From the NCBI RefSeq assembly GCF_021869535.1, contig NW_026262734.1, forward strand, positions 90,215,285 to 90,279,284: a stretch of DNA of 64,000 nucleotides, read 5' to 3'. Positions 36,510-50,183 of the stretch are shown one piece after another; the stretch's first letter is position 1; every line of letters begins with the position of its first letter. Source of the DNA: Mytilus californianus. Lineage: Eukaryota; Mollusca; Bivalvia; Mytilida; Mytilidae. The translations under genes were made by a program, and so were the position numbers. A model generated the notes under the pieces. It saw only the letters and a list, made by a program, of their open reading frames with translations, was not told where the DNA came from and made no database searches.

Positions 36510-38588
36510 TAAACAATATTTTATTATGAATAATACAAGTATAATTATAAACACATTCACAATTAGGATTCAGAAACAAGCGACAAGTGCTTATATTAAT
36601 CCGTCTCCCTAATTTGATTAAGTTTGGTTTGAAGATTTATTTCGCAAACATCAGGTCATTTTGTATCATTTTCTTCTGGATATTTAAGGAAATATTTTGC
36701 TATATCTCAATAAGATTTTTACAGATTTTTTGCCCGTTCTCTTTTCGGGCAATTTATATCAAAATGATAGAAATGTTAACCAGCTTGCACCTGAAGTATG
36801 TACAATTTCATGTTATGCTTAGTGGATCTTTGATTAAGTTTAAAAGCTTCAGGCATAATGGATTTTTTTTTCAACTGGACCAAATTATTACTTTATTGTA
36901 AAATTCGTTATCCAGTATTTTTTTACGTGTAATTTCATCCCCTCACTATTTTGTTCATCAAATGTAAAGAATTGAGTTTCAAAGGTTTAAGATAATAATA
37001 ATCAATTTCACACCCCTTCCTCCGATTATTTTATGCATAACATATAAAGAAATTAATTTGAAAGGTTTAAGAAAAAGGATTACTTTGAATCCAAAATGGG
37101 CGGCTTAAACAGCTTAGCTATTACTTCTGATGCACCCATCATTTCGTTGGAATGTCTTTTTTGAAATTAGAAAGACATTTATCGACAGCACTCCTTTTTT
37201 TTACTGTAAGTAATCTTTTTTTTATTGAAAGTAAAATACGGAAAGATAAGGATAAAATCACCAATACCCCTCCATCTCGCTCTTCATATATCTGATATTT
37301 TTTTCTTTTAATAATGTGGGTTTTTTTTATGTTTTTTTTTGTTTGTTCATGCAAATGTTCATGTCAATTGTAGCCATACCACTGATTTATGAGTCGTGTA
37401 AAAAAGGGTAGGTCTACAGCAAAACTTTTAACATAAATTTTATGCATATATGCCTCAATTCTACAATTATTTGTTGATTGTAGGATAACATTGCATCGAC
37501 CTATATATAAATGTAGTCCACTCGTTCACACCAGCTCCGTGTATCTACATATATTGATCCCCAGGAAAAATATTTCACTCCTATTACAATATGTATAGAG
37601 TGACATGTCTTCTTGATGAGTGTTACATGTAAACTAACACGTAAAATAACTGGAAAAGTGTGTCCTTCTTGTACTGGAAACAAAAAGAATCGTATTTTAA
37701 TTTTTTCTCTACATCGTAGCTAATGCCCCTTAAAAAGGGCGACGATAACATGAAATGAAAATTTGTTTTATTTTTACTTTTTTTACCAGAACGTTTTCTC
37801 ATGAATTTATAATTGATAGCATCCTTTCTTAAACGGGACAAACATTGACAAGACCAAGTTTTCAGTGTTAATGGTGGGGACAATATTTTGTAATTTTGTA
37901 ATTGAATTTCACATTGGTACTAATATGCGTAGTGGTCTTGGTGTTTTGTAATGTACAAACGTTAAATTCAAACTTAACAGTAGTTGGTTTAGCAAGGTAA
38001 TTGATAAAAAATGAGCCTTTTAATGTTCACAATTTTTTATGTGTTTTAGCATGTGTTGTATGCGACATTCAAAGTTAAGCAAACTAATGGTTTACTTTTA
38101 TAAATTGTTACTTGGATGGAGAGTTGTCTCATTGGCACTCATACCACATCTTCCTATATCTATATACAAAATACGTTGAAATCATTTGTTTTGACACTCT
38201 TTTTTTATTTACGATTTTTTTGTTTACATCCTGTACATTTGCAACCCAAATCAAGCATATATTGGCCTTCTTATTTTAAAGTTTTCATTACTGTATCATT
38301 TTATTTGGTATATTTACCTTTGTTTGTTTTTAAGATCAAAAGGATATTAAAACTCATAAGTCGAAGACAAACTGACAACTCCAGTTGACGACATGCAAAC
38401 GACAGTCTACAAAATACAATTAGATTGGGCAAATAAATCTAATAAAAACCCCTTGACATGAAATACAGTTAACTATTTACATCCACTTCATTCGAATTTT
38501 GCTGGAAAGTTGCCTCAATGACAATCTTATCACATCTCCTTATTTTTATATAGGTAGGTAAGAGTGAGTGTATATTAGTTTATTTTTG
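34601..38588. other. copy B left part, non-coding
   Basis: Co-linear with 24620-29100 without the MITE at 25.1 kb. It contains a pure T tract of about 35 bases (36474-36508) and, at 38112-38165, the reverse complement of the GATGTGGTATGAGTGCC dispersed repeat. No gene is seen. Confidence 0.55.
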
Positions 38589-39198
38589 TTAAGGTTCATC
38601 ATAACAAATGGACAAAAAATGGCTGTATTTACACCTCAAAAACTACTCTGTGTACAGACTAACCTGTGCAGTTTGGAAAGTTTTAAGGCCTGCTGGCATC
38701 CACTAGATATATAAAACTTAAATGCATTTTGTGTTTCAGAAAGATAAAATCTTTTTGGGATTTTGATTGGCATTTTTTTCTGTCCCTGCAGAAGGTGTAA
38801 AAAAAACTAAGTTGGGTAAATCTTTGAAATGCTCCCTCTCAGGTAACAACTGTATTGCATTGTATTGATTGGCATGAACAATAGAAGGACAATAGATATC
38901 TACACAACAAAATTATAGGTGAGTTAAACGGTGTAACTGAGTGGACAGTATCAAATGTAGTTTATGTGTTTGTTTATTTTTACACCAACAGCAGGAACGA
39001 AAAAAAAATGCCCATCAAAATGCGAAAAAGAATTTATCTTTCCGAAACACAAAATGCATTTACGTTTTATATATCTAGTGGATGCCAGGCCTTAAAACTT
39101 TTCAAATTTCACAGGTTAGTCTGTACTCAGAGTAGTTTTTGAGGTGTAAATACAGCCATTTTTGCCCATTTGTTATGATGAACCTTAATACTTCACTT
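38589..39198. mobile_element. 610-bp fold-back element, only in copy B
   Basis: Two arms of about 210 bp are inverted copies: TTAAGGTTCATCATAACAAA on the left against TTTGTTATGATGAACCTTAA on the right. Pairing continues through the ATCCACTAGATATATAAAA and ACAAAATGCATTT segments. The outermost four bases on each side are TTAA, so a TTAA target duplication is possible. The centre (38800-38975) is unpaired. No coding capacity is seen, and there is no equivalent in copy A. Confidence 0.75.
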
Positions 39199-39709
39199 AC
39201 TACACGCGAATAGACTGAAAATCACGGTTTGTTTTTATTTGTAGTACATATATCATGTATATAAAACAACTGAAGTTACCACCCCTTTATATGTTCATTT
39301 CTACAATTTCGAAATTTTAGAGAAATGAAACATGTTTTATTCAATTAAAGTAATAAATTCAGTAGAGTGATTAACTTTTTAAATAAAATTGAAAGTAACA
39401 TATCAACGAGCTCATTCTTTAAAATTAAGCTGCAAGAATAAAAAATAAAAAATACCAAATCGTACATTTTTTTAAAATTAGATAAATGGTTTCGTTTCTA
39501 TATCTGATGTGCGCTCTTACCTAATGAAGGAAACTGAAGGTGAGAGAGCCGACCGATCCAAAGTACTGGTAGGCGGTGGTGTTCTCGCCAACGGACTGTT
39601 TTAAATAACAGTACTGACGGAGGAGAACCCAGTACGGCCTCAGCCATGCACCTTTACAAGGTGTATATTCTTCTTGGTTAGAAATAGTCCTGAAGAATTT
39701 ATTTTGGAA

Positions 39710-39740
39710 TCTCTCTCTCTCTCTCTCTCTCTGTCTCTTA

Positions 39741-39795
<55 letters not shown>

Positions 39796-39835
39796 TATCT
39801 GTGTCTCTTACTATCTCTCTCTCTCTTACTATCTA
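39710..39835. repeat. CT/TCTC microsatellite
   Basis: Nearly pure (CT)n interrupted by TTACTATCT and GTCTCTTACTAT. It abuts the GA-rich minisatellite on the right; together they make opposite purine/pyrimidine strand-biased tracts. Confidence 0.9.
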
Positions 39836-39839
39836 TTTA

Positions 39840-42430
39840 GATCTATTCGAGAGTGTGAGAGTGAAGGAATAGTTACAGAGTTTGCGAGAGTGTGACAGAG
39901 TGAGAGTGTACGAGAGTGAGAGTGAAGGAATGGTTAGAGCGTGTGTGACAGAGTGAGAGTGAGTGAGAGTGAGAGTGAGAGTGAAGGAATGGTTAGAGCG
40001 TACGAGAGTGAGATTGAGAGTGAAGGAATAGTTAGAGCGTGTGTGTGAGAGTGAAGGAATGGTTAAAGCGTGTGAAACAGAGTGAGAGTGTATGAGAGAG
40101 AAGGAATTGTTAGAGCTTGTGTGACAGAGTGAGAGTGTACGAGAGTGAGAGTGAGAGTGAAGAAATGGTTAGAGCGTGTGTGAGAGTGTACGAGAGTGAG
40201 AGTGAGAGTGATGGAATGGTTAGAGCGTGTGTGACAGAGTGAGAGTGTACGAGAGTGAGAGTGAGAGTGAAAGAATGGTTAGAGCGTGTGTGACAGAGTG
40301 AGAGTGTACGAGAGTGAGAGTGAAGGAATGGTTAAACGTGTGTGACAGAGTGAGAGTGAGAGTGAAGGAATTGTGTGAGCGTGAGAGTGAAGGAATGGTT
40401 AGAGCGTGTGTGTGAGAGTGAAGGAATGGTTAGAGCGTGTGTGACAGAATGAGAGTGAAGGAATGGTTAGAGCGTGTGTGACAGAGTGAGAGTGTACGAG
40501 AGTGAGAGTGAAGGAATGGTAAGAGCGTGTGTGACAGAGTGAGAGAGTACGAGAGTGAAGGAATGGTTAGAGCGTGTGTGATAGTGACAGTGAAGGAATG
40601 ATTAAAGTGTGTGCGAGAGTGTGACAGAGTGCGAGTGAAGGGATGGTAAGAGTGTGTGTGACAGAGTGAGAATGTACGAGAGTGAGAGTGAGAGTGAAAG
40701 AATGGTTAGAGCGTGTGTGACAGAGTGAGAGTATACGAGAGTGAGAGTGAAGGAATGGTTAGAGCGTGTGTGACAGAGTGAGAGTGTACGAGAGTGAGAG
40801 TGAGAGTGAAGGAATGGTTAGAGCGTGTGAGCGTGAGAATGAAAGAATGGTTAAAGCGTGTGTGACAGAGTGAGAGGGAAGGAATGGTTAGAGCGTGTGT
40901 GACAGAGTGAGAGTGTACGAGAGTGAGAGTGAGAGTGAAAGAATGGTTAGAGCGTGTGTGACAGAGTGAGAGTGTACGAGAGTGAGAGTGAAGGAATGGT
41001 TAGAGCGTGTGTGACAGAGTGAGTGTGTACGAGAGTGAGAGTGAGAGTGAGGGAATGGTTAGAGCGTGTGAGCGTGAGAGTGAAGGAATGGTTAGAGCGT
41101 GTGTGACAGAGTGAGAGTGTACGAGAGTGAGAGTGAGAGTGAAGGAATGGTTAGAGCGAGTGTGACAGAGTGAGAGTGTACGAGAGTGAGAGTGAAGGAA
41201 TGGTTAAAGCGTGTGTGACAGAGTGAGAGTATACGAGAGTGAGAGTGAGAGTGAAGGAATGGTTAGAGCGTGTGAGCGTGAGAGTGAAGGAATGGTTAGA
41301 GCGTGTGTGTGAGAGTGAAGGAATGGTTAGAGCGTGTGTGACAGAGTGAGAGTGTATGAGAGTGAAGGAATTGTTAGAGCTTGTGTGACAGAGTGAGAGT
41401 GTACGAGAGTGAGAGTGAGAGTGAAGAAATGGTTAGAGCGTGTGTGAGAGTGTACGAGAGTGAGAGTGAAGGAATGGTTAGAGCGTGTGTGACAGAGTGA
41501 GAGTGTACGAGAGTGAGAGTGAAGGAATGGTTAGTGCATGTGTGACAGAGTGAGAGTGTACGAGAGTGAGAGTGAGAGTGAAGGAATGGTTAGAGCGTGT
41601 GTGAGCGTTAGAGTGAAGGAATGATTAAAGTGTGTGCGAGAGTGTGACAGAGTGCGAGTGAAGGAATGGTAAGAGTGTGCGTGAGTATGACAGAGTGCGA
41701 TTGAAGGGATGTTGAGGGCGTGTGCGAGAGTGTGACAGATTGAGAGTGAAGGAATGCCAAGAACGTCTGCAAGAGTGTGCCAGAGGGAGAGAGAAGGAGT
41801 GGGTAAAGAGTGTGACAGAATGAAATTGAAGGAATGGAAGGAACGTGTGTGACAAAGTGAGAGTAGAGGAATGGGTAGAGAGTATGCGAAAGTGTGACAG
41901 AGTGAAATTAGAAGAATGGATAGAACGTGTGCGAGAGTGTGAGAGTGAGAGTGAATGAATGGTTAGAACGTGTGCGAGAGTGTGAAAGTGAGAGTGAAGG
42001 AATGATTAGAGCGTGCCAGAGAGTAACAGAGTAGGAAAAAAAGAATTCTAGGAGATAAGGAGAGTGTGCTAGTGCGCGAGAGAGACAGTGGGAGAAAAAA
42101 TAAGCGAGCGAGTAAGTGGAGGAATGAAAGAGCAAATGAATAAATGCAGATAGAGAAGAAATGGGTGAATGAGAGAGACTGAATAAATGAGCAAACGTCA
42201 GAAAGTGAATGGAAGAAAGAATGCTGAAGGAATGTTACAATGACTGAGTGAATGAGAGAAATTGGGAGAGCGAGTGCATCGAAGACAGAATGAATGAGCG
42301 AACAGGATATAGTGAAGTAATGTCAGCGAGTAAATGAGATGGAGAGAGTGATAGTAAGTGAATAAAAGACAGTTTGAATGAGAGACATATATAAGATAAT
42401 GAAAAACCGGGCGTAAAGAGCAAAAGTGGA
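39840..42430. repeat. GAGAGTGAAGGAATGGTTAGA minisatellite, expanded version (copy B)
   Basis: About 2.6 kb of imperfect units of roughly 45-60 bp, with the core GAATGGTTAGAGCGTGTGTG, ACAGAGTGAGAGTG and an optional TACGAGAGTGAGAGTG insert. Variant units alternate, giving higher-order patterns in the middle and decay toward the right. One strand is almost C-free. Minus-strand open frames here are translations of the repeat (Ser/His/Leu-rich) and not genes. Confidence 0.9.
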
Positions 42431-44780
42431 AAAAGATAAAATACATATGGTTCTGAAATACCTTTCATTCGGTACACCAAACAAAACTTTAGGATGCAAA
42501 ATACTTAAAACTTTGATTAACTCTATTATCATGATTATAATACACTCAAAGTAAGACAGGATTGGTAATTCATTTCTATGTATCCATTTTCATTGTAAAT
42601 GGTGTACTCTAAAGGTGTATACTTATTTTAGAAGGAGATGATTTTATAACACAATCTTAAAAGACTGAATAATAAAAGCATACTTACACGCTTAAGTGAG
42701 CTTGACATGTTATTGCATCAAACGTCTTAAGACCACAATCACAAATTTAAAAGAATGTCTCATCCTTACAATTGAAATATTCTGGACTTGTAACCGTTTA
42801 TGCACGTGCCGTACAGGATCTAAGGTAGGTCTACAATGACGTGATTATAAATACTATATTTTTCTCAACAATTATAAAAAATCAGTGTTTTCAATAAGAG
42901 CCGACAATCGACAAAATCTGCGCCTACTGCATATATTTAGTCGGCTATCGATTTTTCAGCAATAATATCATATTATTACATACATGTATGTCTTTGTAAA
43001 TCGGCATTGTGAACATCGGTCATCCATATTTTATCTACTGACTGATACTCGAGTCTTCAGGCAGCAATTCAAAAGCGCTAAATGACCAGGAGTAAACGTA
43101 ACAAGTTTCTTTCATCTTTCGAACGTTTGAAAGAAAGACAGGATATCCTTACGAACATGTGATATTGACGCAGATTATTAAGAGAACAAAGTGATCAACA
43201 CGACGACTTTTTTCTTATGTTGCCATCATCAAAGCAGAGTAAAAGTTAAATACCTGGAGTGATTTCGGGATTAATAAATAAAGAACATAATTTTAAGTGT
43301 ACAAAAATTTCGTTTATTGTTTTATCATTAATCAGGCTGTTGGTTTGCTCGTTTGAATTGTTTCGCATTATGTCGTGTTGGAACCTTTTAATTTGTGTAG
43401 ATTTTTCTCATTGATGAAGTACTGTGACAAAGTTGCTTAAATCAACGTCATTTGGATTCAACTGGAAACAATAGTTGTCTTAATGACAATACTATCACTA
43501 CTAATCAAGTTCAAGTTCAATCGAAGATGTGACATCCGTGATGAATTGTATTTCGGGGATGAACAATTATTTAGATGACACGAGGGTTCCGTCATGTTGC
43601 TGAATGATCCAAACGGCATTTGATTTAGTGCGGGAATTCCAACAAAAAATGAAGACGTGGTATGATGGCCAATGAGTTAACTCTCCATAATTAAGACACC
43701 AAATGACACAGAAATTAACAACAATATGTCACCGTACAGCTTCAAGCCCATACCACATAGTCAGCCATAAAAGGCCTCGAAATGACAAATGTAAAACACT
43801 TCAAACAAGAAAACTAACGGTCTATTAATTTATTATAATTTATTTCCTTTTCTTTTAATTTTTTCATTTTTATGTCTGAGTTTGGACGAAAAATTTTGTT
43901 GTCGTGTCCGGGTGGGTTGGGGTTAGGGGGGGTTATGTGGTAAGGGGTGTGTGTTCAGTCGATATCTTTTTTTTAAGTTTAAATCTAACCACAGTTTTCA
44001 ACAGTTTAATGTACAGTCTGTTGTTATTTTTCAACATCTAGTATTCTTATAATCCTTTTTGTTAGCTTTTGTGTCGATTAAAACATTTAGTTAATACCTT
44101 CATTGTTTCCTTAGAGTTGTGTATAAATCTGTATTTTATAAACCGCATTTTTTTCTACCAGAAAGACATTCAATCAGTATTTTCTGATTCTTCATTATTT
44201 CTAAACAATAAGAAGGTGTAAGAGCAAATATTTGCCAAGTCGGAGTCATTGTGGAGCTACCGGGTGCTATGTCTATTCTGTAACTTGATTTTCTTTGATA
44301 ACATCTGCTTGTATTAAAAAATTAGATTATAGCATGTATAGTGTATACGCATTATTAGAAAAATGACTGAAAATAACATATCTAAAAAAGAAATATCGAG
44401 AACACTTTTAAATTGTAATAATGATAACATTTCACAGAAAACTTAATTTAACAAACACTAAAAATCAATATTTATCTCTGTACTATTGAGGCTCATCATG
44501 CGGTTGATTATGTGATAACTTGGCCGTTTTATAGTGATTATTTGATTACCAGACCAAATATTTCATGATTATTTGATTATTTGATAATCTAAGATTGTAT
44601 TTTTTATCAGTTGATTATCTTGTATACAAAAATGATTAATGATTATGTGATTTTATTGGCAAAAACAATTGTGATTGTGTGATTACCTGGACACCTTCAT
44701 GAAGGGCCGAACTATTAAAAATCAGGCACTTGCTACTCAGCATTCATCATCAGTTTTCAAATAAATAAATAAAAGATAAA
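42431..44780. other. copy B non-coding sequence with small repeats
   Basis: Co-linear with 30050-31650. It contains a copy of the GACGTGGTATGATGGCC family (43648-43820) and, at 44500-44700, a degenerate run of GATTATTTGATTAT-like words. No gene is seen. Confidence 0.5.
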
Positions 44781-47700
44781 ACCTTGTCAGCAATCAATCA
44801 TTAGGATGTAATCAGCAAATACAAGTAATAATGAGCTTGGGATATTCATATCGTGTTTCAGATGGTTTGTAATTCACAAATACATCCTTTGTGCGTTAGA
44901 AAATTCTTTAGAAATAATTTATTTCCTGGGTCCCCTCATGGAGCTACAATTATGGTTAATCTAATTCCTACTATTTCACTCAAACATTGTCTAGTTTAGA
45001 GCATGTGGCCCCTCTTTTCATAATCCTGGATCTGCATCTGAAAAACAACTGCTGTCATACTGTTCTTTACCCCACATCTCCTTTTACAATTGTTTGTTGA
45101 TTACAGTTGAATCTACATATATTTTGTTTACTTTTGTCGGATTGATCTGGGAACAGTATATATGTTCCTGGATTGATGTATCATTGACATAACCCTATTT
45201 TTTGTAATACCTTGAACACGTAATAATTTGTCATGGTTTTTTCTGATTTTAATCTTTGTGCATTTTTTTGAGAAGTATTTTTTGATCTCATGTTTGATCA
45301 CATGAAGCATCGGACATTTTTTTTCTGAAGTTTTTTTACTGTTTTCTTTGCTGCCTTAGTCAACACTATACAAGATAGAATTACAATTATAAATGCAAAA
45401 CATTTATTCAATATTTTCGTATCACTGTTCTTTTTCAAAGTTTCTTTTGTTCCATTCTTTTTATCTTGTAAACAAATTAGTCCTCCTGTTTAGTGATTAA
45501 ACGAGTGGAAATTCAGCTGATTTCATTGAATTACACAATAAACTATTTTTCTTCAATTTAATCCAGTGTTTTCACAAAAATATATTGAAAAGTGTCATCT
45601 AATCAGTGTTAATTGATTCAGAAGCAACAATTGTAGCTACTTTATACAATGTAGAGTGTGGGGTGTATTATTATTACAAAAGTGTAACGGTAGATTTCAC
45701 CAGTTTATAAAATAAGACATGTATACTGTACACTACAATTTTCTCAACTTAGAGTAGCCAGCCGTGTAGGGCCTGTAACATTTTCTTGGTCTTACAAAAA
45801 AAAACAAGTTTCGTAATGGTTATTGTATATTTTAGCGCAAATACATGTACTATAGATTGAGGATTTTAAAGAATAAATACCTTCATAAAGTTTGCTCCAC
45901 CAGGATGGTTTGAATCATTTCTAAGCTTATATTCTTCTATATAATCCCCATTTCCATTCTCAATTTTAATCTGCATTTCTGAAAATCTGTCCTAAATTTT
46001 GGTACGTCTAATCATGCTACATTTTTGTAATTGATCCTACAAAAGTTTAAATAAACAAAATTAATAAAATACAGGTAAGAAAAAGTCACATTGTATTAGT
46101 CAGCTACAAAGGCCACAACATTCAAAAATAAACAGCTGCGCCATGAGCGCATGATAGGCCCGTGGCGTCGCAATTTTCGAAGAAAAAAGTTCAATCATTT
46201 CTCAATGTCAAATCAGAAATTCATGAAAATTGAAAGGGAGCTTAAGTCAATAGATATAAACTATTCACAAAAGTTTAAAGAGAACTGCTGAAAGCGTTTT
46301 TGAGTTATTGTCCGAAAATTAGAAAATCCACGCTATTTTTAATGAATAAAACTCCAGAACTCGGAAACGTAAAATCTAAAATTTAAAAAGTTTTATTCAA
46401 ATTGGTTAAAGCATTTATGAGTTATTGTCTGACATGTTGACGACACACATACGGACAACGGTATACCATAATACGTCCTGTAAACCGGCGTATAATTAAA
46501 GACAATTCAAACAATGAAACTAATGGCATAATTTATAAAACAAATATGTCAGAAATGAACCGACAACTACTAGATCAAACTTCTGTCTTGGGACCGGCAC
46601 ATAAATAACTATCTGGCCTTGGGCTGGGCTGTAGGGCTAAACACAAATGTACAAGTTACATAAACAATATATTATAGCACAGGGGCGCGTATCATAGATA
46701 TTTTGGGGCGGAAATATGTGCCAGTCGACTGGTATGCGTTATATATTGTGTGTTTATAGCTAACCATTGCGTGTTTGAGATTCCCTTGACTAGTAGATAC
46801 GTAGCCAGCGATTGAGCTAAGGAAGTACTGCTTAAATAGCTCAGTCTGTTAAATCCAACAAAGCGTCAAAGGGCTGACTTGTAACACAGAACTTTTCAGA
46901 CATGCTCACTGGTTACAAGTGATTACATTTATGAATTTTAAAATCATATAAAAACCCTTAAGTTTAACCCCTTTTGTATAATTCGTAATGTTCACTGGAC
47001 ATAAACATCATAACATCTAGGTAGACTAAATCATCACCCCCCTTTTTGCATTGTGCTTACACTCGTATTAATTCTTAGAATATATTAATCAAATTAATCA
47101 AGATATTTCCAGAAGCATAACAATGTTTTATAAATGTGAACTAGTGTCATATCTTACCAGTTTAAACGCATGATAAGGTTATTCTTTATTTTGTACGTTT
47201 CCTTTGTCTTTGTTAGCATGGTAAATAAAACTTCCGGTTACTGGTTTACAAAATTACTTCGGATCATGTTCGTTGGTCATCGGGAACAGTTAGATTTTGA
47301 ATGTGTAAACTTTTGTTGTCGGTACTGGAACAGAAAATCCGGAAAATAGCAATATGTGCACTGTAAAAGGCTATATATGGGAAGTACCGCTTCATTCACT
47401 GTCATTTGATGAAATAAAGTTTTTCTTCCATAACCTAAATTAATGTTTGCAAAATATTGTTTAAACATTTTCTATTAAATGTTTTTAGGTAAATGTATTC
47501 ATAATATTTTTTTAAAATGTTGTTAAAATATTAGCAACAAAATGTTTTATAAATTCATTTTCTCAATATTAAATGCGAAACGTTTTTTAAATGTTTTTGG
47601 GTAAATGTATTCATAATATTATTTTAAAATGTTGTTAAAATATAAGTAACAAAATGTTTTATAAATTCATTTTCTCAATATTAAATGCGTAACGTTTTTA

Positions 47701-48300
47701 AAATGTTTTCATCAAATATTATGAAGAAATGTTGTTAAAATATCTTAAAGGCATGTTATTAAAACATTTCATGAAACATTTTTAGAAAATGTTTTAAAAA
47801 CATCGCAGCAATATTGTTAAGAATGTTTTACTCATATGCTTTTAAAATGTTTTTCAGAGGTAGAACGTACATATCTTCTGAACATTTATAAAACATTCAA
47901 ACAAAATATCTTAAAAAATGTCATTGAAAACATTTTCATGAATATTCTTACATCATTGTAAAAACATTTTCAAAAAATGTTTTAAATAAATGTTTTTAAA
48001 ATACAAGAACAAATATCTTCATAACATCACGAAAATATTTTTTCGACAACGTTTTGAGACGACATTTATACAACCTTATAAAAATGTTTTGAAAATGTTT
48101 TGTGCTACCTGGGTTACGTCATAGGTTACAAGCTGAGAAAATGTCTTAAACTGGACGATGTCGATCACTTGTAAAAAAATCAAAAAATTATAAACTTCAT
48201 GCGTCCTAGGCGCTTTGCTGTTCTATAGAATTTTAAATAATCAAATAGTCAATGTTAATCTTTGACAAAATGATGTCAAACAGATTACAAGAAAGCAGAC
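44781..48300. repeat. 3.5-kb block of dispersed repeats present only in copy B
   Basis: Absent from copy A (between about 31650 and 32080). It includes a repeat at 46128-46500 beginning GCGCCATGAGCGCATGATAG, a fragment of the ATTCAAAC...GACAACTACT family (46500-46640), a low-complexity block at 47466-48110 built from AAATGTTTT and AAAACATTT words with one 112-bp direct duplication, and the end motif TGTGCTACCTGGGTTACGT. No coding exon was found. Confidence 0.5.
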
Positions 48301-50183
48301 AAATACTGTCAACATATGTATAACGAACAAAATGTAGATAAACAGTCTTAGGTTGATTTTAAAAGGGTTCTGTCAATTTTGTGCCTATTGCAAGCATATA
48401 TATCTTCATTCATTTTATTGTGTTAAGTTCATTTTTATATATAGTCTGGTATGTTCAAGATTCGTGTCTCCATTGTATTCGCCTTCTTCTTCCATCCAGC
48501 GAACGTTCTAGCTCCAGGGGTTTTCCCGTATTTCTATATATCTTTACTTTTGATCAACCGTGTTTGGCGCGATACCTACTGTACCATTTTCCCATCTTTA
48601 GACTGGTAGTTAGTACAGTTATCTTAAGACTTTTTTTATACTTGGGGATTCTTTCTAAATCCCTCTAAACCAGTCATCTTTATGTAAAGTAAAGGCTAAA
48701 TTCAATCAATTCATAGTTTAAACAAGTGTTGGTGGCATTGACGAATAGTGTTTTCAACCTAAGAAAACCTTTCAGATATAGTTTATATTTCTAATAACAT
48801 TAACGGTACCAATTTTACTGCACCACATGCGCATTTCGGCAATAAATGTCTCTTCATTGATGCTGAAGGCTAAAATATTTGAAGATCCAAAATCAAGATC
48901 TAATAAACCAACAAAGACACAAAGTATAGCCAAAGCCGGTCATGAAATCAGAACTTTGCATGAGGAAGATATATTCCTTGATTTAAAATAATTTCCTAAA
49001 CTTTGTAACCGCGCGTTTTCATAACACTATGTCTGTATTTTCATGCCAGTACCGAAATACTGGCTACTGGGCTTGTGATACTCTCGGGGACTAACAGTTT
49101 ACCAGCAGAGGTATCTACCTAGTGGTAGTAATAACATTAACGGTACTAATGGTACTGCACCAAATGCTCATTTTGAAAACAAATGACTCTTCAATGATGC
49201 TAGAAGCAAAACATATTTAAAAACCCAAAACTTATTCAAATATTGAAGAGCTTATAAACCAAAAAAAGGACAAAATGTATAACCAAAACCATCCAAGAAA
49301 TCATAGTTTGCATGAGAGAGGTATATTCCTAAATATGTAATAACTTCCTAATTTTTGTAACAACAAATTTAAATTAAACAATATCCGTATTTTTTGGCAG
49401 GACATAAGTACTAGCTACTGGGCTGGTGATACCCTCGATAATTAACAGTCGCTCATGCAGCAGAGGTATTTACTCAGTGAATGTAATAACATAAACGGTA
49501 CCTATGGTATGAATAATAAAGCATAAACTGTCCACAACACCCGACTTAAACCGAGGGTGATTTCAGGAGCTCCATGAGTAAGTTCGTTATGTTCCACTAG
49601 TGTCACCGGTTTTTCCTCTTTGCAAGTAAAACACGGTCACCGTGATGAATTGCATTAGGTGACGCCACGAACGAGGAGTAGACTGAATGGTGGCTGATAA
49701 AAAATTAATTTAACAAATTTTGTAAACTAATTGATAAAAAATTAATTTAACAAATTTTGTACACTAATTCATCAATCAAACAAGCAAAAGATCAATTCTT
49801 TCATAAACTTATAATATCTTAAATCGAAGCTTTTACATTTTGTAAGTGTATGTTAACTATAGAATTGTCTAATTTATTCAAACGTTTCGTTTTTTTTCTC
49901 TATGCATTGTTGTAATATTGTCATGGAGGGCACGCACAGTCACGAATGATGCATTTTATTGAGAAATAGATGTAATTTGGTATGCCTCACGTCGATGTCT
50001 GCTAATCGAAATTACGGATTTTTATGAATAATATTTATGCTTGTAATGTAATAATGAATGTTTTTTATTCTCCTCTTTAATTTATCGACTTTTTCTGTCT
50101 TCAGTTTCTTCAATTTTGAAAAATCTGTAAATGACATTCATTTTGGATTCAGTACATATTATTATTATTATTATTATTATATA
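48301..50183. other. copy B sequence left of the 10-kb insertion
   Basis: Co-linear with 32090-34310, lacking the TTAA MITE. It ends in an (ATT)n microsatellite at 50157-50182 directly against the insertion. Confidence 0.65.

Noticed and set aside
39840-42446. Long minus-strand open frames rich in Ser, His and Leu
   Set aside because: They are translations of the GAGAGTGAAGGAATGG minisatellite and vanish where the repeat ends; no start context or splice signals.
46128-46500. Possible CRISPR-like or regulatory repeat
   Set aside because: The genome is eukaryotic; the block is a dispersed repeat with no regular spacer structure.
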